A stretch of DNA of 64,000 nucleotides from Roseomonas sp. HF4 (GCF_005222755.1 NZ_STGD01000002.1:248001-312000), one strand, 5' to 3'; positions 41,164-50,168 are shown, counted from the first letter of the stretch. Notes: a model not told the origin generated them from the letters alone. Numbers and translations: made by a program.

Positions 41164-41937
41164 TCACGGCTGCATGTGGCTCCCGCCATCCTCGAGCCAG
41201 TTCTGCCCCGTGATGAACGAGGCCGCCTCCGACAGCAGGAAGCAGATCAGCGGCGCGACCTCAGCCGGCTGCGCGACGCGGCCGAGCGGGATGCGAGCGA
41301 GCGTCTGTTCCCGGAAGCGGTCGGAGCGGATGGTCTCGGTCATCGGCGTCTCCACCGTGCCGAAGCCCACGCTGTTCACGCGGATGCCGTAGCGCGCCCA
41401 TTCCCGCGCAGCGGTCATGGTTATGCCGAACAGCGCGGCCTTGGCGGCCGAGTAGTTCACCTGACCGATCGAGCCGCGCTTGCCCGCGGTCGAGGATATG
41501 TTGACGATCGCCCCCGGCGCCGCCTCGCCGCCGCGCGCGCGGGCGATCATGTGGCGCCCGACCGCCTGCTGCATCAGGTGGCAGGCGGTGAGGTTCACGT
41601 CGATCACGGCCTGCCACTGCGGCAGGGTCATCTTCTCGATCATTGCCGGGCGCGTGATGCCGGCATTGTTCACGAGGCCATGCACGGCACCGAAGCGGGC
41701 TGCGGCTTCCTCGACGACGCGCGCGCAGAAGGCTTCGTCGGTGACATCGCCCTGCAGGGGCAGGGTGCGGTCCCCGGCGAGCGCCTCCGACACCGCGGCG
41801 AGCGTCGCGGGGTTGCGCTCCACCATCACGACGTTAGCGCCGAGGTCGAGCGCGAGTTCGGAGATGGCGCGGCCGATGCCCTGGCCGGTGCCGGTGACGA
41901 CGACGGTGCGGCCCGTCAGGTCCATGGGGTTGCGCAT
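41164..41937 (-). CDS. SDR family oxidoreductase
   Basis: A 257-residue classical short-chain dehydrogenase. The cofactor loop is VVVTGTGQGIGRAISELALD near residue 12, NNAG appears in VHGLVNNAGITRPAM, and the catalytic Ser-Tyr-Lys are in IVNISSTAGKRGSIGQVNYS followed by AAKAALFG. The ending ITGQNWLEDGGSHMQP is typical. Start at MRNPMDL with AAGGA upstream; MDL is an alternative. It probably shares a transcript with the ABM-domain gene upstream, 101 bases away with a hairpin between. The substrate is an alcohol or ketone not defined here. Confidence 0.9.
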   Translation of the reverse strand: MRNPMDLTGRTVVVTGTGQGIGRAISELALDLGANVVMVERNPATLAAVSEALAGDRTLPLQGDVTDEAFCARVVEEAAARFGAVHGLVNNAGITRPAMIEKMTLPQWQAVIDVNLTACHLMQQAVGRHMIARARGGEAAPGAIVNISSTAGKRGSIGQVNYSAAKAALFGITMTAAREWARYGIRVNSVGFGTVETPMTETIRSDRFREQTLARIPLGRVAQPAEVAPLICFLLSEAASFITGQNWLEDGGSHMQP

Positions 41938-42009
41938 CGTCGCGTCCTTCCGTCCGGGGTCGCGGACCCGGCCCGGCGCCAGGTCGCAGAAAAGGTCAAG
42001 GGGGGTCCG

Positions 42010-42031
42010 AGGGGAGAAGTTCCCTTCTCCC
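42010..42031. terminator. perfect hairpin between ABM and SDR genes
   Basis: GGGGAGAAG and CTTCTCCCC pair exactly with loop TTCC, eight bases downstream of the ABM-gene stop on the minus strand. It may end or attenuate transcription before the SDR gene. No T-run is clear. Confidence 0.45.
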
Positions 42032-42038
42032 CCCGGCC

Positions 42039-42341
42039 TCACATCTCGCACATGGTCAGGATCCGCTGCTCGATCAGCGGCGTATAGGCTTCGCGCACCT
42101 TCGGCATGCGCGGATTGGCGACATGCGCCTTCACCGCATCCTGGCTGGCATAGACCTCGACCAGCATGATGCGGCCTTCGTCGCGCGTGCCGTCGGCCTT
42201 GAGCGGCTGCAGCACCTCGAAGCGCTCGCAGCCCGGTTCCTCGGAGAGGGTCAGGCGGGCGTGTTCGCGGATCAGCGCGTCGAAGGCGGCGTGGCAGCCC
42301 GGCTTCGGTTGGAATTCGACGTGGATGGCGATTTTCGGCAT
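42039..42341 (-). CDS. antibiotic biosynthesis monooxygenase (ABM) domain protein
   Basis: A 100-residue single-domain protein. IAIHVEFQPKPGCHAAFDAL, EEPGCERFEVLQPLKADGTR and IMLVEVYASQDAVKAHVANP are the usual ABM/YgiN order. Such small dimers act as quinol-type monooxygenases or as heme- or autoinducer-processing enzymes. GGAGGACCC provides the ribosome-binding site. It stands between dadA and the SDR gene, all on the minus strand. A catabolic quinone- or keto-related role with the SDR is possible but not shown. Confidence 0.86.
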   Translation of the reverse strand: MPKIAIHVEFQPKPGCHAAFDALIREHARLTLSEEPGCERFEVLQPLKADGTRDEGRIMLVEVYASQDAVKAHVANPRMPKVREAYTPLIEQRILTMCEM

Positions 42342-42392
42342 GACGGGTCCTCCTGGACGCGAGCGTCGCAGGGAACCGCCATGGCGTGAAGG

Positions 42393-43652
42393 TCAGGCGG
42401 CGGCGTAGCGGTCGATCGCGAGGTCTGCGGCCTCGATCTCCGGCTTGCGGCCGGTGACGAGGTCGGCGAGCAGCCGGCCCGAGCCGCAGGCCATGGTCCA
42501 GCCGAGCGTGCCGTGGCCGGTGTTGAGATGGAGGTTACGCAGGCGCGTGGGGCCGACGACCGGCGTGCCGTCCGGCGTCATGGGGCGGAGCCCGGTCCAG
42601 AAGGACGCTTCGGCCACGTCTCCGCCGCGGGGGAAAAGGTCCGTCACGGAGTGTTCCAGCGTCTCGCGCCGCGGCTTGCGGAGCTTGAGCGAGAAGCCGG
42701 CGAGCTCGGCGGTGCCGCCGACGCGGATGCGGTCGCCGAGGCGCGTGATGGCGACCTTGTAGGTCTCGTCCATCACGGTCGAGACGGGCGCGCCGGCCCC
42801 GTCCTTCACCGGCAGGGTCAGCGAGTAGCCCTTCACCGGATAGACCGGTACCCGCACGCCGAGCGGGGCCAGCAGCGCCGGGGTGAAGGACCCGAGCGCC
42901 GCGACGTAGGCATCCGCCGTCTCCACACCCGTGGCGGTGACGACGCCGCTCGCGAGGTCGCCATCGGTCCGCAGCCCCTTGATGGTGACGCCGTAGCGGA
43001 AGCGCACGCCGATCGCCTCCGCCATGGTGGCCAGGCGCTGGGTGAAGATGTGCGCGTCGCCGGTTTCATCGTCCGCCAGGCGCAGCCCGCCCACGAACTT
43101 GCCCGGAACGTGGCGCAGCGCCGGCTCCGCGGCGATGCAGGCGGCGGGGTCCAGCACCTCGTAGGGAACCTTGAAAGTATCGAGCACGGCGGTGTCGCCA
43201 CCGACCGCATCGAGCTGCTTCTGCGTGCGGAAAAGCTGCAGCGTGCCCATGGAGCGCCCGTCATAGGCGATGCCGGTCTCGCGCCTGAGGTCGCCCAGGC
43301 AGTCGCGCGAGTATTCCGCGAGGCGGACCATGCGGGTCTTGTTCAGCCGGTAGGCGGCTTCCGTGCAGTTCGCGAGCATCGACGCGAGCCAGGTGTAGAG
43401 GCGCTGGTCCGCGCGCGGCCAGAGCACCAGCGGACGATGGCGCATCATCAGCCACTTCAGCGCCTTCACCGGAATGCCCGGGCCGGCCCAGGGGGCGGAA
43501 TAGCCGTAGGAGAGCTGGCCGGCATTGGCGAAGGAGGTCTCCATGCCGGCGGCGGGCTGGCGGTCGAGCACGGTGACCTCATGGCCCGCGCGGGCCAGGT
43601 ACCAGGCGCTGGTGACGCCGACGACGCCGCTGCCGAGGACGATGACGCGCAT
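42393..43652 (-). CDS. dadA: D-amino acid dehydrogenase small subunit
   Basis: A 419-residue FAD enzyme that oxidises D-amino acids, chiefly D-alanine, at the inner membrane. It opens with the FAD loop [20 protein letters not shown] and the DadA-specific [40 protein letters not shown] and [20 protein letters not shown] also match DadA, and [20 protein letters not shown] closes the FAD domain. An Lrp-type gene is divergent, as with dadA/dadR elsewhere. No alanine racemase dadX follows in the window. Identification is firm at family level. Confidence 0.92.
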   Translation of the reverse strand: MRVIVLGSGVVGVTSAWYLARAGHEVTVLDRQPAAGMETSFANAGQLSYGYSAPWAGPGIPVKALKWLMMRHRPLVLWPRADQRLYTWLASMLANCTEAAYRLNKTRMVRLAEYSRDCLGDLRRETGIAYDGRSMGTLQLFRTQKQLDAVGGDTAVLDTFKVPYEVLDPAACIAAEPALRHVPGKFVGGLRLADDETGDAHIFTQRLATMAEAIGVRFRYGVTIKGLRTDGDLASGVVTATGVETADAYVAALGSFTPALLAPLGVRVPVYPVKGYSLTLPVKDGAGAPVSTVMDETYKVAITRLGDRIRVGGTAELAGFSLKLRKPRRETLEHSVTDLFPRGGDVAEASFWTGLRPMTPDGTPVVGPTRLRNLHLNTGHGTLGWTMACGSGRLLADLVTGRKPEIEAADLAIDRYAAA

Positions 43653-43773
43653 GGTGGGGAACCCCTTCGCTCCGATGCCGTGATGATGACGGAGACGCAT
43701 ATGCATTTGCTGCGAAAGGGTCGCTGTTCCTGCTATATGGCAGTGATTGGATCGCAGGATATGCTGAATGTTC

Positions 43774-43784
43774 GCAGAATCTGC
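43774..43784. promoter_or_regulatory. inverted repeat in the dadA-lrp control region
   Basis: GCAG-AAT-CTGC lies two bases before the lrp-type start codon, in the 134-base divergent region, which is unusually A/T-rich and also contains CATATGCATTTGCTGC. It is a candidate site for the Lrp-type regulator or for autoregulation. The evidence is symmetry and position only. Confidence 0.35.
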
Positions 43785-43786
43785 CG

Positions 43787-44233
43787 ATGCTGGATGAGGC
43801 CGACCAGCGCATCGTCAAGGCCCTCCGCCAGGACGGGCGGATGACCAACGCAGCGCTGGCGGAAGCGGTGGGGCTGTCGCAATCCGCCTGCCTGCGGCGG
43901 CTGCGCCTACTGGAAGGCCGCGGCGTGATCCGCGGCTACACGGCGATCATCGAGGAGCCGCAGGCGCGCGATGCGGTGACGGTGATCGTGCAGATCACGC
44001 TGGACCGGCAGACGGAGGAGCATTTGTCGCGCTTCGAGACGGCCGTGCGGCGGTTGGCCGAGGTTCGGGAGTGCTTCCTGATGACGGGGATGGCGGATTA
44101 CCTGCTGCGCGTCGAGGTGCGCGACGCCGCGGATTACGAACGGGTGCACAAGGAGCAGTTGTCGCGGCTGCCGGGCGTCGCGCGGATCCAGTCGTCCTTC
44201 GCGATCCGACGGGTGATCGGCAGCCGGGGCTAG
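43787..44233 (+). CDS. Lrp/AsnC family transcriptional regulator
   Basis: A 148-residue regulator. The N-terminal helix-turn-helix is [20 protein letters not shown] followed by [20 protein letters not shown]. The C-terminal RAM/ligand domain has [21 protein letters not shown] and [16 protein letters not shown]. Divergence from dadA suggests it controls D-alanine use and senses an amino acid. Its TAG shares CTAG with the stop of the convergent small gene, so the two reading frames overlap by four bases. Confidence 0.9.
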   Translation: MLDEADQRIVKALRQDGRMTNAALAEAVGLSQSACLRRLRLLEGRGVIRGYTAIIEEPQARDAVTVIVQITLDRQTEEHLSRFETAVRRLAEVRECFLMTGMADYLLRVEVRDAADYERVHKEQLSRLPGVARIQSSFAIRRVIGSRG

Positions 44234-44499
44234 AGGGCGCGGGCGATCTCGGCCCATTCCTCGGGCAGCGTGCCGGCCGGGCGGCGGCGCCCGGCGCGGC
44301 GGTACCAGTAGTCGGCGTTGGGCAGGTCGCCTTCCTTGCGGTGCAGATAGGCATGCACCCAGGCGCCGTCGGCCGTGTCCATCGATTGCGCGATCTCGTG
44401 CGCGCGGGCCCAGTCCCCGCGCGCATCGTGCCAGAGGGCGGCCAGCGGCGGCGGCAGGCCCTCGGCGTCGGGCGCCGCCGCCAGCGCCGCCGGGTCCAT
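44230..44499 (-). CDS. hypothetical small protein, 89 residues
   Basis: Not assigned to a named family. It has two repeat-like helical stretches: PPPLAALWHDARGDWARAHE and WVHAYLHRKEGDLPNADYWY, resembling a short TPR- or Sel1-like helical hairpin. The ending [19 protein letters not shown] is charged. The start overlaps the stop of the DapA-like gene (TGATG), so they are coupled. Similar small proteins often follow DapA-like genes in related bacteria, as I recall, but the function is unknown. The stop is shared with the Lrp-type gene through CTAG. Confidence 0.75.
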   Translation of the reverse strand: MDPAALAAAPDAEGLPPPLAALWHDARGDWARAHEIAQSMDTADGAWVHAYLHRKEGDLPNADYWYRRAGRRRPAGTLPEEWAEIARAL

Positions 44500-45428
44500 C
44501 AGGCCGCGGCGGCGAGCGGCTGGGTGCGCGCCAGCCGCGCCAGCAGGTAGTCGACCTCGGCCGCCGTCTCCGCGCTCAGCTTCGGCCCCGGCGCGCGTAG
44601 CGCCGCATGGGCGATGATGCCGCGCTTCACCAGCACGTATTTGCGGATGGCGAGGCCGAGGCCGGGCTGCACCTCGGTGCGGATCAGCGGCAGGTGCAGG
44701 TCGAACAGGTCCTGCGCCTCGTCGCGCTTGCCGGCCCACATCAGCTTGCAGACGCCGACCAGCATCTCGGGGAAGGCGTAGCCGGTCATGATGCCATCCG
44801 CGCCGCGCGCGAGTTCCTCGGGCAGGAACTGCCCGCCGACGCCGCCCAGGATCGACAGGCGCGGCATCTTTCCTTCCGCTTCCAGCCGGCGGACGGCGGT
44901 CAGCTTGTCGAGGCCAGGCCAGTCCTCCGCCTTCAGCATGACGACGCGCGCATCCTGCGCCATGCGCGCGATCATCGGCGCGGTCATGGTGATGCCGGTG
45001 AGCTGCGGGTAGTCCTGCAGCACGAAGGGGGCGTCCACCGCCTCGACCGCCTGCGCGATGTAGGCAACCACCGCCTCGTCGCCCTTCAGCCCAGGCGGCG
45101 GGGAGACCATGATGCCGGCCGCACCCAGGTCGAGCACCGCGCGCGACAGACCCTTCATCTGCGCGAAGCCGGGCGCCGAGGCGCCGACCACCACCGGTAC
45201 GCGGCCCGCCACGCGCCTCAGCACGCGGGCGACGAAGGCGACGCTTTCCTCCTGCGTCAGCTTCGGCGCCTCCCCCATCACGCCGAGCAGCGTCATGCCG
45301 GCCGCGCCGGCGGCAAGGAAGGCGTCGGTCATGCGGTCGGCGCTGTCGAGGTCGAGCGCGCCGTCCGGCAGGAAGGGCGTAGGGGCTATGACGAAAACGC
45401 CCTTGGCGGAACGGTCGAGCATGGGCAT
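44499..45428 (-). CDS. dihydrodipicolinate synthase/N-acetylneuraminate lyase family aldolase
   Basis: A 309-residue class I aldolase of the DapA/NanA family. FVIAPTPFLPDGALDLDSAD opens the barrel, the proton-relay Tyr is in VLQDYPQLTGITM, and the Schiff-base Lys is in VVMLKAEDWPGLDKL near residue 165. GGVGGQFLPEELARGADGIM follows as usual. Family members join or cleave pyruvate with an aldehyde or keto acid. The short C-terminal domain and the context (divergent PrpF-LigI operon) argue for a catabolic keto-acid aldolase rather than lysine synthesis. Substrate unknown. Confidence 0.88.
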   Translation of the reverse strand: MPMLDRSAKGVFVIAPTPFLPDGALDLDSADRMTDAFLAAGAAGMTLLGVMGEAPKLTQEESVAFVARVLRRVAGRVPVVVGASAPGFAQMKGLSRAVLDLGAAGIMVSPPPGLKGDEAVVAYIAQAVEAVDAPFVLQDYPQLTGITMTAPMIARMAQDARVVMLKAEDWPGLDKLTAVRRLEAEGKMPRLSILGGVGGQFLPEELARGADGIMTGYAFPEMLVGVCKLMWAGKRDEAQDLFDLHLPLIRTEVQPGLGLAIRKYVLVKRGIIAHAALRAPGPKLSAETAAEVDYLLARLARTQPLAAAA

Positions 45429-45481
45429 GGCTTCCGGTTGGATGGGGCTCCCAGCATAGCGCCCCCACAGGGAACGACCAG

Positions 45482-46621
45482 ATGGACCAGGCCTTCATCC
45501 CCGCCGTCTTCCTGCGCGGCGGGTCCTCCAAGGGCGTGTTCTTCCACGCGAAGGACCTGCCGGCCGATCGCGCCCGGCAGGATGCGATCTTCCTCGCGGT
45601 GCTGGGCAGCCCCGACCCGTACCAGCGGCAGCTGGACGGCATGGGGGGCGGCATATCCTCGCTGTCCAAGGCGGTCGTGATCGGCCCGCCGACGCATGCG
45701 GACGCCGATGTGGACTACACCTTCGCGCAGGTGGCGGTGGACCGGCCGCTGGTGGACTGGTCGTCCAACTGCGGCAACCTCTCCTCCGCCGTCGGGCCCT
45801 TCGCGGTGGACGAGGGCCTGGTGCGCGCGAGCGACGGGGAGGCGCTTGTGCGCATCCACCAGGTCAACACGCGCCGCATCATTCATGCGCGGTTTCCGGT
45901 GCGCGGCGGGCGCGCGGCGGTGGCGGGGGATTTCGCCATGGCGGGCGTCGCCGGCACCGGGGCGCGCATCAGGCTCGACTTCCTGGCTCCGGGCGGGGGT
46001 GCGACGGGCGCGCTGCTGCCCACGGGCAACGCGACCGACGTGCTGGACCATGGCGGCCGACCGTATCGCGCGACGCTGGTGGATGCGGCCAATGCCTGCG
46101 TCTTCCTCGATGCGCGGGACCTCGGCCTGACGGGCACCGAGAGCCCGGAGGCGATCGAGGCCGCCCCCGCGCTGATGGCGCTGCTGGATGCGCTCCGCCG
46201 CCAGGCTGCGGTGCGGATGGGCCTGGCCGCGGCGCCGGCGGATGCGCCGCTGGCGATCCCGAAGGTCGCTGTGGTGGCGGCGCCGGCGGCCTATCGCGCG
46301 CTTGACGGCGGGGAGCACGCGGCGGGCACGCACGACATCGCGGTGCGCATGATCTCGATGGAGCGGGCGCATCGCGCGGTGCCGCTGACGGGCGGGATGG
46401 CGCTCGGCGTGGCGTGCCGCATCGAAGGGTCGCTGCCAGCCCGCATCGCCGGCGCGATCGCGGGGGACGAGGTGCGGGTCGCCAACCCCTCCGGCGTGCT
46501 GTCGGTGGGCGCCGAGGTTTCGCAGCGCGAAACCGGCTGGTTCGCGGACAGCGCGGTGGTGTTCCGCACCGCGCGGCGCCTGATGCAGGGCGCCGTCGCC
46601 GTGCCCGCGCGCCTGTTTTGA
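45482..46621 (+). CDS. PrpF family isomerase (4-oxalomesaconate tautomerase-like)
   Basis: A 379-residue protein with the diaminopimelate-epimerase fold of PrpF. It begins IPAVFLRGGSSKGVFFHAKD, the PrpF signature, followed by QLDGMGGGISSLSKAVVIGP and VDWSSNCGNLSSAVGPFAVD with the active-site Cys. PrpF isomerises methylaconitate; relatives such as GalD tautomerise 4-oxalomesaconate. It is the first gene of a nine-gene plus-strand operon with two LigI-like hydrolases. LigI makes 4-oxalomesaconate, so the GalD-like reaction is attractive here. That assignment is inferred from context. Confidence 0.86.
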   Translation: MDQAFIPAVFLRGGSSKGVFFHAKDLPADRARQDAIFLAVLGSPDPYQRQLDGMGGGISSLSKAVVIGPPTHADADVDYTFAQVAVDRPLVDWSSNCGNLSSAVGPFAVDEGLVRASDGEALVRIHQVNTRRIIHARFPVRGGRAAVAGDFAMAGVAGTGARIRLDFLAPGGGATGALLPTGNATDVLDHGGRPYRATLVDAANACVFLDARDLGLTGTESPEAIEAAPALMALLDALRRQAAVRMGLAAAPADAPLAIPKVAVVAAPAAYRALDGGEHAAGTHDIAVRMISMERAHRAVPLTGGMALGVACRIEGSLPARIAGAIAGDEVRVANPSGVLSVGAEVSQRETGWFADSAVVFRTARRLMQGAVAVPARLF

Positions 46622-46676
46622 CCGCACGGGCGGGCGTGGCATCGTGGCCGCAACCAAACGCCCGGAGGACACGACC

Positions 46677-47654
46677 ATGACCAGCCGCCGCCAGTTGATA
46701 GCCGGGGCCGCCGGCCTCGCCGCGCTGCCGCTGCCGGCCCTCGCCGCCTGGCCGGAACGGCCGGTGCGCGTGGTCGTCCCCTTCGCCGCCGGCGGCAATG
46801 CCGACACGATCGCGCGCATCCTGCAGCCGCGGCTGCAGGAGAAGCTCGGACAGCCGGTGGTGGTCGAGAACAAGCCCGGCGCCGGCGGCGCCGTGGGCGC
46901 GGCCGAGGTCGCGCGCGCACGGCCGGATGGCTACACGCTGCTGATCGGCTCGAACGGGCCGCTCAGCGTGAACCCGGCGGTGCAGGCGCGGCTGCCATAC
47001 GATGCGGAGAACGACTTCGCGCCGGTCGCCATGGCGATGCAGGTGGCGCATTGCCTGATGGTGCAGTCGAACGCGCCCTTCCGCAGCGTGGCGGACGTGG
47101 TGGCTGCAAGCCGCGCGCAGCCCGACGCGCTGGGCGCCGGCACGGCCGGGGTGGCGAGCGCCACGCACCTCTCGCTCGAAGCCTTCAAGCTGGCGAGCGG
47201 CGCGCGCATCCTGCACGTGCCCTATCGCGGCGGCGGCGCGGCGGTGCCGGATTTCGTCGCCGGCAACATCCCGATGCTGTTCACCGAATTCTCGACCGCA
47301 CTGCCGCTCCATCGCGATAACAAGGGGCGCATCCTGGCAGTCGCCTCGGCCGCGCGGCTCTCCGCACTCCCCGATGCGCCGACCATGATCGAGCAAGGCG
47401 TGGTGGGCTTCACCGCCGCCTCCTATGTCGGGCTGGTGGCGACCGCGGGCACGCCGGCCGAGGCGCTGGCGAAGCTCGGCGAGGCGATGACCGCGATCGT
47501 CGCCGAGGCGGATTTCAGGCGCCGCATGGAGGCGATGGGCGGCGAGGCGGCAACCGGCGCGCTCGCCACGCCCGCCGGTTTCGCCGCCTTCATCACCGAT
47601 GATCTCCGCCGCTCGCGCGAGGTGGTGCGCGCGGCCGGGATCACCACGCAGTGA
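46677..47654 (+). CDS. Bug/TctC family receptor (first in the operon)
   Basis: A 325-residue periplasmic receptor. The signal peptide MTSRRQLIAGAAGLAALPLP precedes WPERPVRVVVPFAAGGNADT and VVVENKPGAGGAVGAAEVAR, the Bug fingerprint, and LHVPYRGGGAAVPDFVAGNI. GGAGGAC gives the ribosome-binding site. It overlaps the first LigI-like gene (GTGA). It presumably captures the carboxylate that the operon degrades. No TctA/TctB genes are in the operon. Confidence 0.92.
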   Translation: MTSRRQLIAGAAGLAALPLPALAAWPERPVRVVVPFAAGGNADTIARILQPRLQEKLGQPVVVENKPGAGGAVGAAEVARARPDGYTLLIGSNGPLSVNPAVQARLPYDAENDFAPVAMAMQVAHCLMVQSNAPFRSVADVVAASRAQPDALGAGTAGVASATHLSLEAFKLASGARILHVPYRGGGAAVPDFVAGNIPMLFTEFSTALPLHRDNKGRILAVASAARLSALPDAPTMIEQGVVGFTAASYVGLVATAGTPAEALAKLGEAMTAIVAEADFRRRMEAMGGEAATGALATPAGFAAFITDDLRRSREVVRAAGITTQ

Positions 47655-48502
47655 CCGAGCGCGAGACGCCGCCGGGCGCGACCGACTGCCACTGCCACAT
47701 CTTCGGCCCGGCGGCACGGTTTCCCTATGCCGAGCCGCGGTCCTACACGCCGGAGGACGAGACGCTGGAGGACTACCTCGCGCTGCTCGACGGGCTCGGG
47801 CTCGACCGCGGCGTGATCGTCCAGCCCTCGGCCTATGACCGCGACAATGCCTGCACGCTGGATGCGCTGCGGCGCGCGCCGGACAGGCTGCGCGGCGTGG
47901 CGGTGGTGGGGCGGGAAGCGACGGCAGAGACGCTGCGGGCGATGCATCGCGACGGCATCCGCGGCCTGCGCGCCAACGAGTACCGACGCGACGGGCAGGC
48001 GGCCTATCATGGCGGCGTGCGGCTCGAGGAGATCGAGCCGTTCTTCCCGCTCATGGCGGAGCTCGGCTGGCACCTGCAATTGTGGATCGACGCGCGGCAT
48101 CTGCCGGAGCTGGAGCCGCGGCTGGCCCGGGTGCCGGTGCCGATCGTGGTGGATCACATGGGACGGATGCACCACAGCCACGGCATCAACGACCCGGGCT
48201 TCCAGGCTCTCGTCCGCGGCGTCGGCGAAGGGCGGTACATGTCGAAGGTGTCGGGGACCTATCGGCTGGGTGCCACGAAGCCCGACTACCTGGAGGCGAA
48301 GCCCTTCCACGACGCGCTGGTCGCGGCCAATCCCGATGCGCTGGTCTGGGGCACCGACTGGCCGCATCCGCGGCCCGATGGCGGGCGGCCGGATGCGGCG
48401 CGGCTGCTGCGGGTGTTCCTCGACTGGACGACCGATCCGGCGCTGCGGCGGAAGATCCTGACGGACACGCCGGCGCGGCTCTACGACTTCCCGAAGGTGT
48501 GA
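47651..48502 (+). CDS. LigI-like amidohydrolase (2-pyrone-4,6-dicarboxylate hydrolase family), copy 1
   Basis: A 283-residue TIM-barrel hydrolase starting at GTG within the Bug stop. The metal/His pair is TDCHCHIFGPAARFPYAEPR near residue 12. VPIVVDHMGRMHHSHGINDP holds the later His, and LVWGTDWPHPRPDGGRPDAA the final Asp. These are the LigI features; LigI opens pyrone-dicarboxylate to 4-oxalomesaconate and needs no metal. Another copy follows at once. The two copies differ considerably, so they likely act on different lactones. Exact lactone unknown. Confidence 0.87.
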   Translation: MTERETPPGATDCHCHIFGPAARFPYAEPRSYTPEDETLEDYLALLDGLGLDRGVIVQPSAYDRDNACTLDALRRAPDRLRGVAVVGREATAETLRAMHRDGIRGLRANEYRRDGQAAYHGGVRLEEIEPFFPLMAELGWHLQLWIDARHLPELEPRLARVPVPIVVDHMGRMHHSHGINDPGFQALVRGVGEGRYMSKVSGTYRLGATKPDYLEAKPFHDALVAANPDALVWGTDWPHPRPDGGRPDAARLLRVFLDWTTDPALRRKILTDTPARLYDFPKV

Positions 48503-48504
48503 GC

Positions 48505-49341
48505 ATGGCTTCCGAACGCCGCCCGAACTTCGTCCTGCCGCCCGGCAGCTGCGACACGCATGTGCATGTCTGGGGGCCCTTCGACCGCTTTCCCGTGGCG
48601 AAGGGCGCGCCCTATACGCCACCGGAGCGCAACAAGGACGACCTCCGCGCGCTGCATGCGCGGCTGGGCGTCGATCGTGCCGTCATCGTGCAGACCACGG
48701 TCTACAAGGCCGACAACCGGGCGATGCTGGATGCGATCGAGGCCAGCGAAGGCGCCTATCGCGGCGTCGCGCTGGTGGACGAGACATTCGGGGACGCCGA
48801 ATACAAGGCTCTGCACCTGGGCGGCGTGCGCGGCGTGCGCTTCGGCTTCCTCAAGCACCTGGGCGGCGTGCCGGACCTGGCGCTGCTGAAGCGCACGGCG
48901 CTCCGGCTCGAGGAGATGGGCTGGCACCTCGTTCTGCACCTCGATGCCGCGAGCCTCCTGGAATTCGAGCCGCTGCTGCGCGGCCTGCGGCTGCCCGTGG
49001 TGGTGGACCACATGGGCCGCGTGCCGGTGCCGGAGGGGATGGACCACCCCGCCTTCCGCATCCTGCTCGACCTGCTGCGCCAGCCGAACTGGTGGGTGAA
49101 GGTGTCGGGGAGCGAGCGCATCTCGGCCGAGGGGCCGCCCTTCCGCGATGCCATCCCCTTCGCGCGCCGGCTGATCGAAGCGGCGCCCGACCGCGTGCTG
49201 TGGGGGACCGACTGGCCGCACCCCAATGTGCGCTGGGAACCGGACGAAGCGGACCTTGTGGACCTGCTGCCGGAATTCGGCGATGCCGCCGCGCTGCAGA
49301 AGGTCCTGGTGGACAATCCCGCCAGGCTCTACGGCTTCTGA
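48505..49341 (+). CDS. LigI-like amidohydrolase, copy 2
   Basis: A 278-residue paralogue of the preceding gene. It has CDTHVHVWGPFDRFPVAKGA near residue 16, LPVVVDHMGRVPVPEGMDHP and DRVLWGTDWPHPNVRWEPDE. The second metal-site residue is His as in DTHVH rather than the DCHCH of copy 1. It starts two bases after the first copy and overlaps the dehydratase gene (TGATG). Tandem paralogues suggest a branched or two-lactone pathway, or duplication with specialisation. Specific reaction not known. Confidence 0.87.
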   Translation: MASERRPNFVLPPGSCDTHVHVWGPFDRFPVAKGAPYTPPERNKDDLRALHARLGVDRAVIVQTTVYKADNRAMLDAIEASEGAYRGVALVDETFGDAEYKALHLGGVRGVRFGFLKHLGGVPDLALLKRTALRLEEMGWHLVLHLDAASLLEFEPLLRGLRLPVVVDHMGRVPVPEGMDHPAFRILLDLLRQPNWWVKVSGSERISAEGPPFRDAIPFARRLIEAAPDRVLWGTDWPHPNVRWEPDEADLVDLLPEFGDAAALQKVLVDNPARLYGF

Positions 49342-50168
49342 TGACCGGCGACCTGCAATCCTGGGTCGGGCGCAAGCGGATCGTGGCCGACGAGATGGCC
49401 GCGCCACTCGTGCGCCGCATGGCGGCGCTGACCGACCGCGCGGATGTATCCTGTGCGCGCGGCGCGCCGGTGCCGAACCACTGGCTCTGCATGCTGTTCG
49501 ACGACGCGGCGCCGCAGGCGGCCCTCGGCCCGGACGGGCATCCGGCGACGGGGGATTTCCTGCCGCCGGTCCCCCTGCCCCGCCGGATGCTGGGCGGGCG
49601 GCGGCTCGACTACCGCGCGCCGGTGCGCGTGGGGGATGACCTCACGCGCGAGACCGAGATCGCCGCCATCACCCCCAAGGTCGGGCGCAGCGGGGCGATG
49701 ATCTTCGTGATGCTGCGGCACACCATCGGCGGGCCGGATGGCGTGGTGGCGGTGGAGGAGCAGGACATCGCCTACCTGGAGCCCAAGCGCGACGCGCCGG
49801 CACCGCGGGAGAAGCCGATGGAGGTGCCGGTCGCCGCATGGCGCGACGCCTTCGCGCCCGACCCCGTGATGCTGTTCCGCTACTCGGCGCTCGCCTTCAA
49901 CGGGCATCGCATCCACTACGACGCGGATTATGCGCGCGACGTGGAGGGCTATCCGGCGCTGGTCGTGAACGGCGGCGTGACGACGCTGTTCCTGCTGGAG
50001 GCGGCGCTGCGGCGCGCGCCGGGGGCGGCGGTGCGATCCTACGAGGCGCGCACCATGGCGCCGCTGTTCTGCGGGCGGACGGCGACGCTGTGCGGCGACG
50101 GCGGAACGCTGTGGGCGGAGGACGAGGCCGGCGCCATGGCGCTGCGCATCACGGCGAGGATCCGCTGA
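49341..50168 (+). CDS. MaoC/FAS1-type dehydratase, mesaconyl-C4-CoA hydratase-like
   Basis: A 275-residue double-hotdog hydratase. The N-terminal FAS1-like dehydratase half has CARGAPVPNHWLCMLFDDAA and LPRRMLGGRRLDYRAPVRVG. The C-terminal half has MLFRYSALAFNGHRIHYDAD and EGYPALVVNGGVTTLFLLEA, the hydratase-2 motif with Asp and His. Relatives include mesaconyl-C4-CoA hydratase and other enoyl-CoA hydratases. It overlaps LigI copy 2 and the first CoA-transferase (TGATG), indicating coupled synthesis. This supports hydration of an unsaturated branched dicarboxylyl-CoA. Confidence 0.85.
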   Translation: MTGDLQSWVGRKRIVADEMAAPLVRRMAALTDRADVSCARGAPVPNHWLCMLFDDAAPQAALGPDGHPATGDFLPPVPLPRRMLGGRRLDYRAPVRVGDDLTRETEIAAITPKVGRSGAMIFVMLRHTIGGPDGVVAVEEQDIAYLEPKRDAPAPREKPMEVPVAAWRDAFAPDPVMLFRYSALAFNGHRIHYDADYARDVEGYPALVVNGGVTTLFLLEAALRRAPGAAVRSYEARTMAPLFCGRTATLCGDGGTLWAEDEAGAMALRITARIR

